A stretch of DNA of 41,542 bases from STD2-77 sp964503935 (GCA_964503935.1 CAZDCJ010000005.1:1-41542); one strand, 5' to 3'. Positions 32,367-41,277 are shown, counted from the stretch's first letter. Numbers and translations: made by a program. The notes: generated by a model not told the origin, from the sequence alone.

Positions 32367-34781
32367 TTAAGCGGTTTGTCGTAATCTTTTAATCTTGTCG
32401 GCTGTCGCGGCTGCTTTGTCTGTATCCGTGGCGAGGATGTCGGCGTATGCCGCGCGTATATCCTTTGCGATCACGTCCCAGTCATAGGCCTTGAGCATGA
32501 GTTCGCGCGCACTTTCTCCCAACTTTCTTCTCTTTTGGCGATAGCGGAGGAGGGCGATCGTTGTCTCGGCGAAACTTTCCGCCGTGTCGGCAATAGCGAT
32601 ATTCTCGCCGTCGCAGTAGCTGATGCCTTCGGCACCTTTTGTCGTCGAGACGACGGGCAGGCCCGAAGCCATGAAAGTGAGGACCTTGAGGCGCGTGCCG
32701 GATCCGTACCTTACAGGACAGATGCCGATGGCTGCACGGTCAAGATACGGGCCGATGTCATCGACGAATCCGAGAGCGCTGACAGAGGCTTCCTGGATGC
32801 CGTTTTTCCGGAGGAACCCTTCCGTAGCACCTATCGCGAGCAGCTTCGTTTCCGGAACTTCGCGTCTGATTTTGGGGTATATGTCCCGCAGAAAGAACCG
32901 GAGAGCGTCGGCATTCGGCGCATAATCGGTGCCGCCTATGAAGATGAGCGTCGACTCGTCCTCCTTTTCGCTCGGCCGGAAAATTCCGCAGTCGGCTCCG
33001 TTCGGGATGATATATACGTTAGGATTATACTTTCGGAAATAGTCTGCGTCCTTCGTAGAACACGCGAAGACGGCGTCGGCATTTTCCGCCGCTTCGATTT
33101 CTAGGTTCTTCAATTTTCCCATAAGATAATATCCTGCAAGCTTCTTCCACCATGGGAATGACCGGAGTGTCCCGCGGAAAGCTTCGATTTCGATGTTGTG
33201 GCAGTCAAAGACGATCTTGATTCCTTGTTGCTTGAGGTATTTGATGTGGGGCCTCAGCATGTAATAGGCTTCTGGCTGTGCGAGATGGATGACGGACGGT
33301 TTTCGGGTGAAAGCGGCAGAGCGCACCATATCTCCCAGCCCGCTTTCCCTGTATCTTTCCATAAAGGGCTGTACGCGGCCGAGGAGCATGGCGCGGATCG
33401 TAAGTGTGCGCAAAACAGGCGTGGCCTCTGCGCTTATGACCGGGATGCTATGGGCGCTTTCTATCGCTTCTATCGCGGAAAGATCCGAGTTCTTCCGGAC
33501 GCAGAAGAGTTTCGTCATCTTGGTGCTCTCTGCTATGCTCCGGAGGAGATAGAGATTGCGTATTTCCGGACCGCCGACGTTGCCGGGAACGCTTCCGCAT
33601 ACGAAGAAGACACTTGTCTTCCCTGTCTCATCTCCTGGAATCACGCCGTGGCCCTTGAGCCATTCGTCGAAATCTCCTGCGAGCTTTGACCACGCGAAAT
33701 TTCGCGCGGCAAACTCTCTTGCCGTCCGGGCTTTTACCCCTTTTCTCTCTCGATCTTCCAGGGCGAAGGTAAGCGTATCGCGTATGTCTTCCATACTCTC
33801 ATTCTCGACGATATATCCGGCCTGTCCTTCATCTACCGTTTCCGGAAGATCGCCCGTGCGGCTGACAAAAGGCACGACGCCCCGCATCATGTATTGCGGC
33901 GTCTTCATGTTGCTTGCCGCCCGGGTAGTCATATCGTCCGGCATGAAGCAGTAGCCGATATCTCCGGCCTTGAGATTTCCCCGCGCCTTTTCGATGGGAA
34001 GCCAGCCCGTGAAGGTCACATGCTGTCCTATCCTCAGGTTATCGCACTTGTCCTTGAAATATCCGAAATACTTCCCGTCTCCCATGACCAGAAGCTCTGT
34101 ATCAGGATGCCTTGCGATTATCTTGGGAAAAGCATCAAGAAGAGGTTCGATGATATTCTTACGGTTGAGCGATCCCATGTACACGATCCTCTTATCCTTA
34201 TCGGTGGCTTCTACGGGCGAAAACCAGTCTTCGTCGATGCCGTTGGGCATGAGATGTACGGGCTTTTCCGGAAATCCGTCTTTGTACATGTCGAAAAGAT
34301 AACTGGATGCGGTGACAATCATGTCAGCGTATCTTGCTGCCGTACTTTCGCACCATCTTACCAGTACCTGCTGATGTCTCGGATGCCCCTCGATCTTCAT
34401 GACTTCGCTGCCGAGGTCATCCATGTCGAGGATGACGGGCGTCCGGCGCAGTATCTTGGCCGCAAGCCCCACGATGCTCGCTGGTGTAGGCTTGTATATA
34501 TAGATGAGGTCCGGCTTTTCCCGAAGCGTCCGGTAAAGCGCACCGAAAATATATGGAAACAAGTTGATTTCCACCCTTTTGGTCTTGAATTGCCACGGCT
34601 GGAGCACTCTCACGCCATGGAGTTCGCTTATTTTTTCCGCTTCGAATCCGTTGTACTTGTCGGCCGAGGGGCAGACGAGCGCCGTGTCGTGTCCTAGCGT
34701 CTTAAGTTCCCGCGCGAGGCTGAGAGCGCGGTACGAGAAGTTGCTGCGGACGCTTCCGGATGTCAGGAAAAGTATCTTCAT
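32367..34781 (-). CDS. Two-domain (tandem) glycosyltransferase family 4 fusion
   Basis: An 804-residue protein made of two complete GT-B glycosyltransferases. Domain 1 (about 1-385) has SNFSYRALSLARELKTLGHD, HLMPNGIDEDWF, IVYMGSLNRKNI and a PQYMMRGVVPFVS donor region. Domain 2 (about 392-790) starts again with VFFVCGSVPGNVGGPEIRN and has YIIPNGADCGIF, LIFIGGTDYAPN and GSGTRLKVLTFMASGLPVVS. Both keep the PNG(I/A)D turn. Fusion suggests two successive sugars added by one polypeptide. It is 18 bp from the next gene and 15 bp after the previous one. The last 20 residues are Lys/Ala-rich and may be a tail. Start context is A/T-rich (AATCAATCTTT) with no Shine-Dalgarno. Confidence 0.92.
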   Translation of the reverse strand: MKILFLTSGSVRSNFSYRALSLARELKTLGHDTALVCPSADKYNGFEAEKISELHGVRVLQPWQFKTKRVEINLFPYIFGALYRTLREKPDLIYIYKPTPASIVGLAAKILRRTPVILDMDDLGSEVMKIEGHPRHQQVLVRWCESTAARYADMIVTASSYLFDMYKDGFPEKPVHLMPNGIDEDWFSPVEATDKDKRIVYMGSLNRKNIIEPLLDAFPKIIARHPDTELLVMGDGKYFGYFKDKCDNLRIGQHVTFTGWLPIEKARGNLKAGDIGYCFMPDDMTTRAASNMKTPQYMMRGVVPFVSRTGDLPETVDEGQAGYIVENESMEDIRDTLTFALEDRERKGVKARTAREFAARNFAWSKLAGDFDEWLKGHGVIPGDETGKTSVFFVCGSVPGNVGGPEIRNLYLLRSIAESTKMTKLFCVRKNSDLSAIEAIESAHSIPVISAEATPVLRTLTIRAMLLGRVQPFMERYRESGLGDMVRSAAFTRKPSVIHLAQPEAYYMLRPHIKYLKQQGIKIVFDCHNIEIEAFRGTLRSFPWWKKLAGYYLMGKLKNLEIEAAENADAVFACSTKDADYFRKYNPNVYIIPNGADCGIFRPSEKEDESTLIFIGGTDYAPNADALRFFLRDIYPKIRREVPETKLLAIGATEGFLRKNGIQEASVSALGFVDDIGPYLDRAAIGICPVRYGSGTRLKVLTFMASGLPVVSTTKGAEGISYCDGENIAIADTAESFAETTIALLRYRQKRRKLGESARELMLKAYDWDVIAKDIRAAYADILATDTDKAAATADKIKRLRQTA

Positions 34782-34796
34782 AAAGATTGATTAATA

Positions 34797-35951
34797 TTAT
34801 CTGAAACTGGTATCTGAGTCATTTCGTAAAACCCTTTCGAGCATATCGTCATACCTTTTCATCCTCGATTTCCAGCTGAATTCGTCTTCCGCGCGTCTTC
34901 TGGCGTTTCGAGAAAGTTTGTCGCAAAGTTCCGGATCTTGGAAAAGCCTCCGGATACTATCGGCCAAAGCGATCGTATCGTGCGGTTCGACGAGAAGTCC
35001 TTCTTCGCCGTCTTTTACCATCGCAGGAATGCCTCCGATGCGGGTGCTCACTATCGGCAGTCCCGAGGACATGGCCTCGAGTACGACCAGAGGCTGGCTG
35101 TCATTGGAGGTGGGAAGCGTGAATATGCGGGCTTCCTGATAAGCGGCGCGCAACTTCTTCCTGTCGAGATTACCGCGGAAATCCGTTACATCTTTTACGC
35201 TAATATCCTTGGCATAGGATTCGTAATCCTTCCGCATGTCGCCGTCTCCCGCTATGATGAGGCGCAGATCGGGGAATATCTTCCGGAGGATCGCTACCGC
35301 GTCCAGGAGTTCCTTGAGTCCCTTATATTCCTGTCCGCTTTCGAGCTTGGCGACGAATATCATCGTATGGTTATCCGCGCCTTTCCCGGCTGCGGGGACG
35401 AAGAATTCGGCGTTCACTCCGGGAGTTACCGTCTTGCTCTTGCCCTCGTATTTGTGGAGGAATCCGCTACGGACGAAATCGGAAGAGCAGATGATCGCTT
35501 TGGCGCGGCTTAGCATGATCGGAAGCAGAAGCTTCTCATACGGAGAAATGAAGAGGTCGAGATGATTGCCCTTCTTCATGCTACCCGTGTGGTAAGTCAC
35601 CGCTTGCGGGATATCTCTTCCGACAAAGGATGTCACATCTCCCAAGCCGGGGACCGGCGTATGGATATTGATGATGTTCGGCTTCTCTTCTCTGATGATT
35701 TTCTTTATCTTCTTTCCCCATCCCAGCCCCAGAGGCGTATTGGAGATGCGCACATCGCGCGCCAGGCGGTAGACCGTCATGTTGCTCAGCTCTTCCTTCC
35801 GGTCGCTCTTCCAGTCGTCGTTGGAGCACACCATAACTACCCGCCATCCGAAGTCGCGATTAAGATACGTCGCTACCTGGAGCGCGTACCTTTCCAATCC
35901 TCCGCCTGCGGGCGGAAAATATGGAGACGTGATGAGGATGGTCTTTTCCAT
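34797..35951 (-). CDS. Glycosyltransferase family 4 protein
   Basis: A 384-residue GT-B enzyme. SPYFPPAGGGLERYALQVATYL is the acceptor-domain loop, IFVAKLESGQEYKGLKELLDAV opens the donor domain, and TSNDSQPLVVLEAMSSGLPIV is the E-x7-E region with Asp or Gln in place of the first Glu. This pattern is common in mannosyl- or glucosyl-transferases, though the sugar is unknown. Fourth glycosyltransferase-class gene of the operon in transcription order, 18 bp after the deacetylase. Confidence 0.92.
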   Translation of the reverse strand: MEKTILITSPYFPPAGGGLERYALQVATYLNRDFGWRVVMVCSNDDWKSDRKEELSNMTVYRLARDVRISNTPLGLGWGKKIKKIIREEKPNIINIHTPVPGLGDVTSFVGRDIPQAVTYHTGSMKKGNHLDLFISPYEKLLLPIMLSRAKAIICSSDFVRSGFLHKYEGKSKTVTPGVNAEFFVPAAGKGADNHTMIFVAKLESGQEYKGLKELLDAVAILRKIFPDLRLIIAGDGDMRKDYESYAKDISVKDVTDFRGNLDRKKLRAAYQEARIFTLPTSNDSQPLVVLEAMSSGLPIVSTRIGGIPAMVKDGEEGLLVEPHDTIALADSIRRLFQDPELCDKLSRNARRRAEDEFSWKSRMKRYDDMLERVLRNDSDTSFR

Positions 35952-35969
35952 ATCGTTGATTGATCTTAT

Positions 35970-36674
35970 CTAAATGATTTCGCCGTTAGTCAGATAGCTT
36001 ACGTCGCCATAGCCGCTGATGTGCTTGAAAAGCTTCTCCAGCCTGTCCCAATAACAGCATTCTTCGATTTCCCAGCTATGGCCATAGATATGGAATACTC
36101 CTCCTTCTTTCTTTACCTTATCGAACAAGAGCATGCCGAGCGTTTCCCATTCTTTGTAATATCTCCAAGTCTTCTGGGGGTCGTAACGCATGAGACGCGC
36201 TATCCGGGGAATATCCAAGCGGTGGCTGTAAGTATGGAGGGTTATCGGAAGCTCAAAGGGGTTGTCGCCCGCATCGAGCGCGAGGCGGTCTACGGTGCGA
36301 GCCAGCTTGAAGCCGTGTTGCTTTACCTGCCGCTCGTTGAGGAAGCTGTAATTGCCTCCCGGATAACAGAAGCTCGCTACCGGCTTATCAAGCAGCTTTT
36401 CCAGATATTCTTTTGATTCCCTTATCTCCTTGTCCGCTTCGGTCGCGCTGATCTTTCCGAGCCGCGGATGCGTCATCGTGTGCGCTCCTATCTCGAAATC
36501 CTGCGAGAGTTTGCGGAGCTGATAATCGCTGAGGAGGTCTTCCGGAGCGAATTCCCGATTTTTCGGAGCCACATAGAAAGTCCCCCGGAGGTCATATTTC
36601 CGGAGCAATTCGGCGAGCTTGAGGTCAAGCTTGTGTCCGTCATCCCAGCTGGTTGTTACGATAGCTTTACGCAT
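35970..36674 (-). CDS. Polysaccharide deacetylase (CE4 / NodB homology) protein
   Basis: A 234-residue metal-dependent deacetylase that removes acetyl groups from N-acetyl sugars. Motif 1 is TTSWDDGH with D11 and D12, motif 2 is HTMTHP with H65 and H69, motif 3 is CYPGGNYS (103-110). The metal triad Asp-His-His is therefore intact. A late HIYGHSWEIEE matches the final His-containing motif. No signal peptide is visible, so it may act in the cytoplasm on lipid-linked or nucleotide-linked sugars, or be exported by another route. It lies between GT4 genes (12 and 18 bp gaps), which implies that the assembled glycan contains an N-acetylated residue. Confidence 0.93.
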   Translation of the reverse strand: MRKAIVTTSWDDGHKLDLKLAELLRKYDLRGTFYVAPKNREFAPEDLLSDYQLRKLSQDFEIGAHTMTHPRLGKISATEADKEIRESKEYLEKLLDKPVASFCYPGGNYSFLNERQVKQHGFKLARTVDRLALDAGDNPFELPITLHTYSHRLDIPRIARLMRYDPQKTWRYYKEWETLGMLLFDKVKKEGGVFHIYGHSWEIEECCYWDRLEKLFKHISGYGDVSYLTNGEII

Positions 36675-36686
36675 ATGTTTTACTGA

Positions 36687-37826
36687 TTATCTTCTCTTAA
36701 GAGCGAAATGATACGCGATATTCTCGGTCACGTTATTCCAATCATGTTTTCTGATATCTCCGAGCCGCACATCCTCGCGCGGATCTTCCAGGATCCCGAT
36801 TATTCCTTTTCCGATGCTTGCGGCATCCAATTGCGTCACTACTCCGCTTCCGCATTCCGCTACTAGATGGCAAGCCGCGTTATGCGGCTCGTCTACCGTG
36901 AGTACGGGCAGGCCGCATGCCTGCGCTTCCAGCGCCACGATACCGAAGCCTTCGCGGCTGGAAGGGAGGGCGAGCATCTTGGATGATTTCATATATGAAA
37001 ATAGTTTGTTTTCCTCGACAAATCCCAAAAACCGGACATTATCCGAAAGACCGAGCGTTTCAGCGAGATATTCCAGTCTCTCTTTCTCCGGCCCGTCACC
37101 GATGATCGCCAGGGTGACCCCGGGAAATCTTTCCGCGACTATCGGGATGGCCTCGATCAGCTTATCGACATTCTTGTAAGGGAGGAGTCTTCCTGCGAAG
37201 ATTATGTCCGAACTTTCGTCCGCGATTTCCGCTTTTCCGATGAGTTCAAGGTCGATACCGTTGGGAATCGTGACAATGCCGCGTCGGCGCCCCAATCTTT
37301 TCGAAAGCGCATCTGTGGTACTTTCGGAAACGGAGATGATCTTATCGGGAAGGCGTACTGCGATGCGTTCTACCAGATATCCGAAGATGCCCAAGGGGCC
37401 GAGGTAGTCGCGCCAATATCTGCGCCCCCATACTTCATGCCAGGTGGAATAAAGCGGCTTCCGCTTGATCCAGGTGACGAGGCGCAGCGTAAAGAGGGAA
37501 AAATACGGGAAGCCGCAGCAGTCCACGACATCGAAATCTTCGCGGAGGAGCCGGAATGTTGCCAGTCCGAAACGGACAGCCTCTCTGATAGATCTCCTGC
37601 CCGAAGGCGTATAGAGCGGCTGTTCGGGCATCATCGCGTGGAATGTCATGCCTTCTCGCGATATTACATCGTCCCCTTTCCAGGACCTCATCCCATAAAG
37701 ATGCACATCATATCCTCCGGCCGCAAGGCGCTTGCCCACTTCGAAATAGCGCCTTTCCGCACCTCCGGTGACAAAGGGGAAGATCGCATCGTATATCAGC
37801 GCTATTTTTTCCTTCTTTCCTTGCAT
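36687..37826 (-). CDS. Glycosyltransferase family 4 protein
   Basis: A 379-residue GT-B enzyme: DAIFPFVTGGAERRYFEVGKRL at the N-terminus, IIFAGRLLPYKNVDKLIEAI in the donor domain, and PSSREGFGIVALEAQACGLPV with the full E-x7-E pair. The open frame continues 120 residues upstream, but that part is an out-of-frame copy of the preceding GT2 gene. The ATG at 37826 (MQGKKEKIALIYD) lies 24 nt after the previous stop, with AGAGGA about 16 nt upstream, so I use it. Third gene of the operon. The sugar is unknown. Confidence 0.92.
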   Translation of the reverse strand: MQGKKEKIALIYDAIFPFVTGGAERRYFEVGKRLAAGGYDVHLYGMRSWKGDDVISREGMTFHAMMPEQPLYTPSGRRSIREAVRFGLATFRLLREDFDVVDCCGFPYFSLFTLRLVTWIKRKPLYSTWHEVWGRRYWRDYLGPLGIFGYLVERIAVRLPDKIISVSESTTDALSKRLGRRRGIVTIPNGIDLELIGKAEIADESSDIIFAGRLLPYKNVDKLIEAIPIVAERFPGVTLAIIGDGPEKERLEYLAETLGLSDNVRFLGFVEENKLFSYMKSSKMLALPSSREGFGIVALEAQACGLPVLTVDEPHNAACHLVAECGSGVVTQLDAASIGKGIIGILEDPREDVRLGDIRKHDWNNVTENIAYHFALKRR

Positions 37827-37849
37827 GGCTTTCGGATAATGTCCTCTAT

Positions 37850-38563
37850 TTAATATAATATCTTCTTGTCTTTCGCGAGTTTTCTTCTCGAGAGGCGTCT
37901 TGAGACCAAGTGCCTTACCGCGGCCCATCCGTCGCTCATGGCATGAAGCTTGGACTCGCCGATGCGCGGCCGGTATTCTATCGGAACTTCGGCGCAGCGG
38001 TATCCGCTGAGGAATGCTTCGATCTTTATTTCTTGGGAGAAGGGCATGCCGTCGGATATTACCGAGATGCCGTCCCATACCTCGCGTCTGAGGATCCACA
38101 TACCTGATTGCGAATCGCGGAACGGGCAGCGGAAGAACACTTTCATCATCAGGGTAAGAAAGAAAGTTCCCAGCGCATGGATGCATGCCTGGATGCCGCT
38201 ACAGGGCGTTGCCAGACGGTTGGTACTGAGGAAATCCAGATCGTGGTCGAGGAGATATCGGACGAGTTCTGGCGTATGGTCGAAGGGATAAGTCATATCC
38301 GCATCGCCCGTTACTATTATGTCTCCGCTCGCCTTGGAAAGTCCGGCCTTGTATGCGTTGCCATACCCGCGTTTCTTTTCCGGGACGACTGTTGCTCCGC
38401 ACCTCTCGGCTATCTCGGCGGTGCGATCCTCGGAGCCGTTATCCACGATGATGATTTCCGTCTCAAAGCCCGCTTCCTCAATTCCTGCGGCAGCTATCTG
38501 ATGTATGACAGATTTGATTCCCGCTTCTTCATTGAGCGCGGGGATGACGATTGAGATTTTCAT
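37850..38563 (-). CDS. Glycosyltransferase family 2 (DPM1/polyprenyl-phosphate sugar transferase-like)
   Basis: A GT-A enzyme of 237 residues. ISIVIPALNEEAGIKSVI, EIIIVDNGSEDRTAEI and the metal-binding TGDADMTYP block are standard for GT2. The absence of membrane helices and the size fit the dolichyl/undecaprenyl-phosphate mannosyl or glucosyl transferase type. It would make the activated lipid-linked sugar used by membrane transferases such as the DUF2206 protein. An ATG at 38578 inside the upstream gene would add five residues (MRYKD); I prefer 38563 because the conserved family N-terminus begins there. It is second in the operon. Confidence 0.93.
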   Translation of the reverse strand: MKISIVIPALNEEAGIKSVIHQIAAAGIEEAGFETEIIIVDNGSEDRTAEIAERCGATVVPEKKRGYGNAYKAGLSKASGDIIVTGDADMTYPFDHTPELVRYLLDHDLDFLSTNRLATPCSGIQACIHALGTFFLTLMMKVFFRCPFRDSQSGMWILRREVWDGISVISDGMPFSQEIKIEAFLSGYRCAEVPIEYRPRIGESKLHAMSDGWAAVRHLVSRRLSRRKLAKDKKILY

Positions 38564-38567
38564 ATCT

Positions 38568-39146
38568 TTATATCTCATTTCTTAAGATGAAATGTATCTT
38601 CTTTCCGCTTTCGGGAATCTCCACGAAAAGCGCGGCTTGCCCGTGAGTCTCTTTGAAGATATATGATCCGCTGATGCTTGCTTCTTCGCCATCCTTTACG
38701 GTGACGGCGCCATCGGCTACGAGGATCCTCTCCTGGCTGTTTCCTGCCAGGATGTATGTGCTATATTTATATTCTTTATCGTATCCTTCGGAATTCTTTA
38801 TACTGAATGTGAAATTGATCATTTCCCCCGCTACTGCCGTCCGGGGCAGATCGTCGTAATATTCGAAATAGAGCGCGGTATACGGCTCATCGCGAGGAAC
38901 CAGCATCATGCTGTCCAGTCTGCGGTATACCCACGATTCGTCGATCGGCAAGGAGACTGATACTCCGAGAGCAAGCATGAGGATTATCGGGATAAGGAAC
39001 GCCCGTCCTGCCTTCTTGCTGTCATCGGGAGGAATCAGCCGAGACGAAAACCGCACATCCGACAAATCTTCTCTTTGCGGAGCGCTTTTTCCCACATTCA
39101 TCCCGTTGTGGAGCAACGTGTTTTCCAGCAACATTGTCGCGTTCAT
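38568..39146 (-). CDS. DUF1616-like membrane-anchored protein
   Basis: A 192-residue protein with one membrane helix (about 48-66) and an extracytoplasmic beta-sandwich region. YTALYFEYYDDLP followed by AGEMINFTFSIKNSEG resembles the extracellular part of DUF1616 proteins, which occur with DUF2206 and glycosyltransferases in glycan clusters. The first 45 residues are polar and probably cytoplasmic. Its biochemical role is unknown. It opens the nine-gene operon and has a good promoter 45 bp upstream. In-frame ATGs at codons 5 and 16 are alternative starts; none has a clear Shine-Dalgarno. Confidence 0.8.
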   Translation of the reverse strand: MNATMLLENTLLHNGMNVGKSAPQREDLSDVRFSSRLIPPDDSKKAGRAFLIPIILMLALGVSVSLPIDESWVYRRLDSMMLVPRDEPYTALYFEYYDDLPRTAVAGEMINFTFSIKNSEGYDKEYKYSTYILAGNSQERILVADGAVTVKDGEEASISGSYIFKETHGQAALFVEIPESGKKIHFILRNEI

Positions 39147-39190
39147 CGTGGTTTCTTATCCGGTTAGGCTTTTGAAAGACTTAACCGTAG

Positions 39191-39219
39191 AGAATAGCAG
39201 AATTTTCGGCTTTTGTCAA
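39191..39219 (-). promoter_or_regulatory. Promoter of the nine-gene glycan operon
   Basis: Minus strand: TTGACA (39214-39219), 17-bp spacer, TATTCT (39191-39196). No terminator-like hairpin was noticed among the following eight genes, whose gaps are 12-56 bp or overlaps. Confidence 0.75.
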
Positions 39220-39332
39220 GGGGAAAAGCGCGGTTTGTAGGTTGGCGCATAGATAAGTAGTCCTATGCTGTTTTTGAAGCGATTCCAGTCTTTGAGAATA
39301 CTTGATTATATGTGAAGAAAAACGGGATAAAG

Positions 39333-39482
39333 ATGGATCTATATACAGGCAAAGGCGTCGGTTTGCGTATCTGGCACGGATTCTTCCGGATACGGCTCTT
39401 CCTAAACAAAAAACCACCGATGCTTCCAGGGGAGATTGTAAATTGCGCGGTATGCGGGAATATCGTGCAAGCTGCAAAATAG
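39333..39482 (+). CDS. Possible small protein, 49 aa, single Cys pair
   Basis: A plus-strand frame beginning MDLYTGKGVGLRIWHGFF and ending with GEIVNCAVCGNIVQAAK. The CAVCG knuckle looks like half of a zinc ribbon. GGGATAAAG precedes the ATG as a weak ribosome binding site. No promoter or terminator is convincing. Apart from this and the operon promoter, I see nothing in the 458-bp gap between the DUF1616-like and hydrolase genes. Confidence 0.3.
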   Translation: MDLYTGKGVGLRIWHGFFRIRLFLNKKPPMLPGEIVNCAVCGNIVQAAK

Positions 39483-39604
39483 CATCGATGGCATTCGTTG
39501 TATGAAGTACTAACTGACAGTAAGATCAGTGTCCGATAACATGATAAGATGAATTATAATACAAAATCGGATTTTATGTAAGGGGTCTCTTGCAATTCGC
39601 GTAT

Positions 39605-40646
39605 TTATAAGCGGGAAAGCAGCCTCTTCATGGTATCGTATACCGCTTTTTTCGTGCCGTTGTAGCGTATGATGCCGAAGAAATTCTCAGTCGAGGACTT
39701 TTCGTCGCTACTATCGCATAGAGTATACCAGAATACATTGCCGATGTGGTCAGGATTCGATGCCTTGAATGCAAATATGCTTTCCGCCATGGAAGCCTGA
39801 GCCTTCTCGCTCATGAAGTCCTTCCCATAGGAGAAACCAGATCCTCCTATCTCGACAGCCCGCCCCGATCCTCCCGTCGGAGCTCCGTATTCGGTTATCC
39901 ATATCTTTTTGCCAGCATCGCCTTCGTCTTCCATTATCTTCCAGATGGCGCTCACTTGCGGCCATCCGTAATCATATCCGGGATAAGTATATGGATGAAG
40001 GGCGAGAGCATCGAAATGGTCCTTCGCTCCCGCTCTGTACATATACCGGACATAATCTGCCGGCGAGATGCTCACCCCGTCCTCGTTTCCCATGTCGGTG
40101 AGTCCTGCGGAGACTACGATGGCGTCCGGATCTACGGCCTTTATCTCAGTATAAGCGGCTCTGAGGATTTGGGCATAATCNNNNNNNNNNNNNNNNNNNN
40201 NNNNNNNNNNNNNNNNNNNNNNNNNNNNNNNNNNNNNNNNNNNNNNNNNNNNNNNNNNNNNNNNNNNNNNNNNNNNNNNNTTCCTCCCAGTCTATATCCC
40301 ATCGGACCCACGACACCCCCAGATCTTCCAATGCCTTGAAGTACGCGTCCAGCTCCTTCTGACTGCGATGAGTAAGGTTTCCTCCGGCGGCTATGCCGAA
40401 CCCTTTATCTTTGACATAATATGCGGATGCGTCATATTCGGAAAGGTCGCTCCTGCCGGGACCTGGCTGCGTGTAAGCCTGCGTCGTGTGGCAGACGGAA
40501 ATATCTTCCTGACTAGGTCTGGCGCCATATCCATACCAAATCAAAAGAATGGCCGCAATGAAGATGAGCGGTATGATAAGGATGCGTTTACCCTTTGTCG
40601 TATGAGTAGAGAATCTTTTATAGTCCATATATTTTGCTTTAGTCAT
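39605..40646 (-). CDS. Membrane-anchored glycoside hydrolase (clan GH-A-like), interrupted by scaffold gap
   Basis: Two open segments belong to one gene split by the N run. The N-terminal part (from 40646) has a membrane anchor (about 19-41, ILIIPLIFIAAILLIWYG), then FGIAAGGNLTHRS and LGVSWVRWDIDWEE, the first beta-alpha units of a TIM barrel. The C-terminal part reads DYAQILRAAYTEIKAVDPDA, ALALHPYTYP and WITEYGAPTGG, the last holding the probable nucleophile Glu. The acid/base Glu (usually in WNEPN) should be in the gap. The frames on the two sides differ, so the true gap is not exactly 100 nt. It resembles GH39- or GH5-like hydrolases; the substrate is unknown but may be the glycan made by the adjacent operon. 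Confidence 0.85.
40181..40280. other. Assembly gap of 100 N
   Basis: Exactly 100 N, a placeholder length. It removes roughly the middle of the hydrolase gene. Confidence 0.99.
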
Positions 40647-40765
40647 TCTTCGAAAATCGTAGCAAGAAGACCGTGTAAAGAGAGGAATGAGCTGGTATCG
40701 CGGATTTTCAAAGAGATTTTTAAGTAAATATATTCTATACTATTTAATATATTTTGGCTAATATT

Positions 40766-40795
40766 TTGACATGATGTACCATATGGGGTTAAAAT
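40766..40795 (+). promoter_or_regulatory. Promoter for the 114-residue secreted protein
   Basis: Plus strand: TTGACA (40766-40771), 18-bp spacer, TAAAAT (40790-40795), about 30 bp before the ATG. Confidence 0.65.
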
Positions 40796-40825
40796 AATAA
40801 TAAGATCCGATTAGGAACAAATGTT

Positions 40826-41170
40826 ATGCATTACAAAAAGATCATCGTCATACCTGCACTGCTCTTGCTGACAGGCGGGATGATGTATTCCCTCTATGCC
40901 TTCATAGGCGCATTCGGCTCTTTGCAGGAGAATTTCCTATATGACGGTACGGTGATTGCCAAGACTGAAGACACTATAACGATTTATACTTCCAGTCTGG
41001 AAACCATTCCGATGCGTATAATCGAAGAGACTGAGTTTACAAATGAGCTTTCGTTGGAAGCCATCAATGCGGGAGATTGCCTGAAGATAAGCGCATCGGA
41101 TTCCGGTCCGATGCTCATTGCCAAGGATGTGGAAAAGATAAGCTGCGGTATGGGTTACGGATATAGATAG
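40826..41170 (+). CDS. Small exported or membrane-anchored protein, DUF5666-like
   Basis: A 114-residue protein with an N-terminal hydrophobic segment (about 5-28) that could be an uncleaved anchor or a signal peptide. The rest is a short beta-rich domain: FLYDGTVIAKTEDTITIYTS, then LETIPMRIIEETEFT and INAGDCLKISAS. That order (strand pair, threshold of small residues, GD-x-L/V strand) is like DUF5666/OB-type domains, which I offer as a weak match. Two Cys (in GDCLKI and KISCGMG) could pair. AGGAAC about 10 nt before the ATG is a weak ribosome binding site. It is transcribed alone from its own promoter, divergent from the hydrolase. Function unknown. Confidence 0.8.
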   Translation: MHYKKIIVIPALLLLTGGMMYSLYAFIGAFGSLQENFLYDGTVIAKTEDTITIYTSSLETIPMRIIEETEFTNELSLEAINAGDCLKISASDSGPMLIAKDVEKISCGMGYGYR

Positions 41171-41277
41171 GACGAAAGGAGTGGAATGAAGATGCCGTTG
41201 GAGGGCGTTTTTTTATCGTCTATCTAAATGATAATTTAATTATAGTAAATGCGCGCTCTCATGAGCTTGTTTTTCTT

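Noticed and set aside
37827..38186. N-terminal extension of the GT4 frame at 36687-37826.
   Set aside because: It mirrors the upstream GT2 gene in another frame; the conserved GT4 N-terminus starts at 37826.
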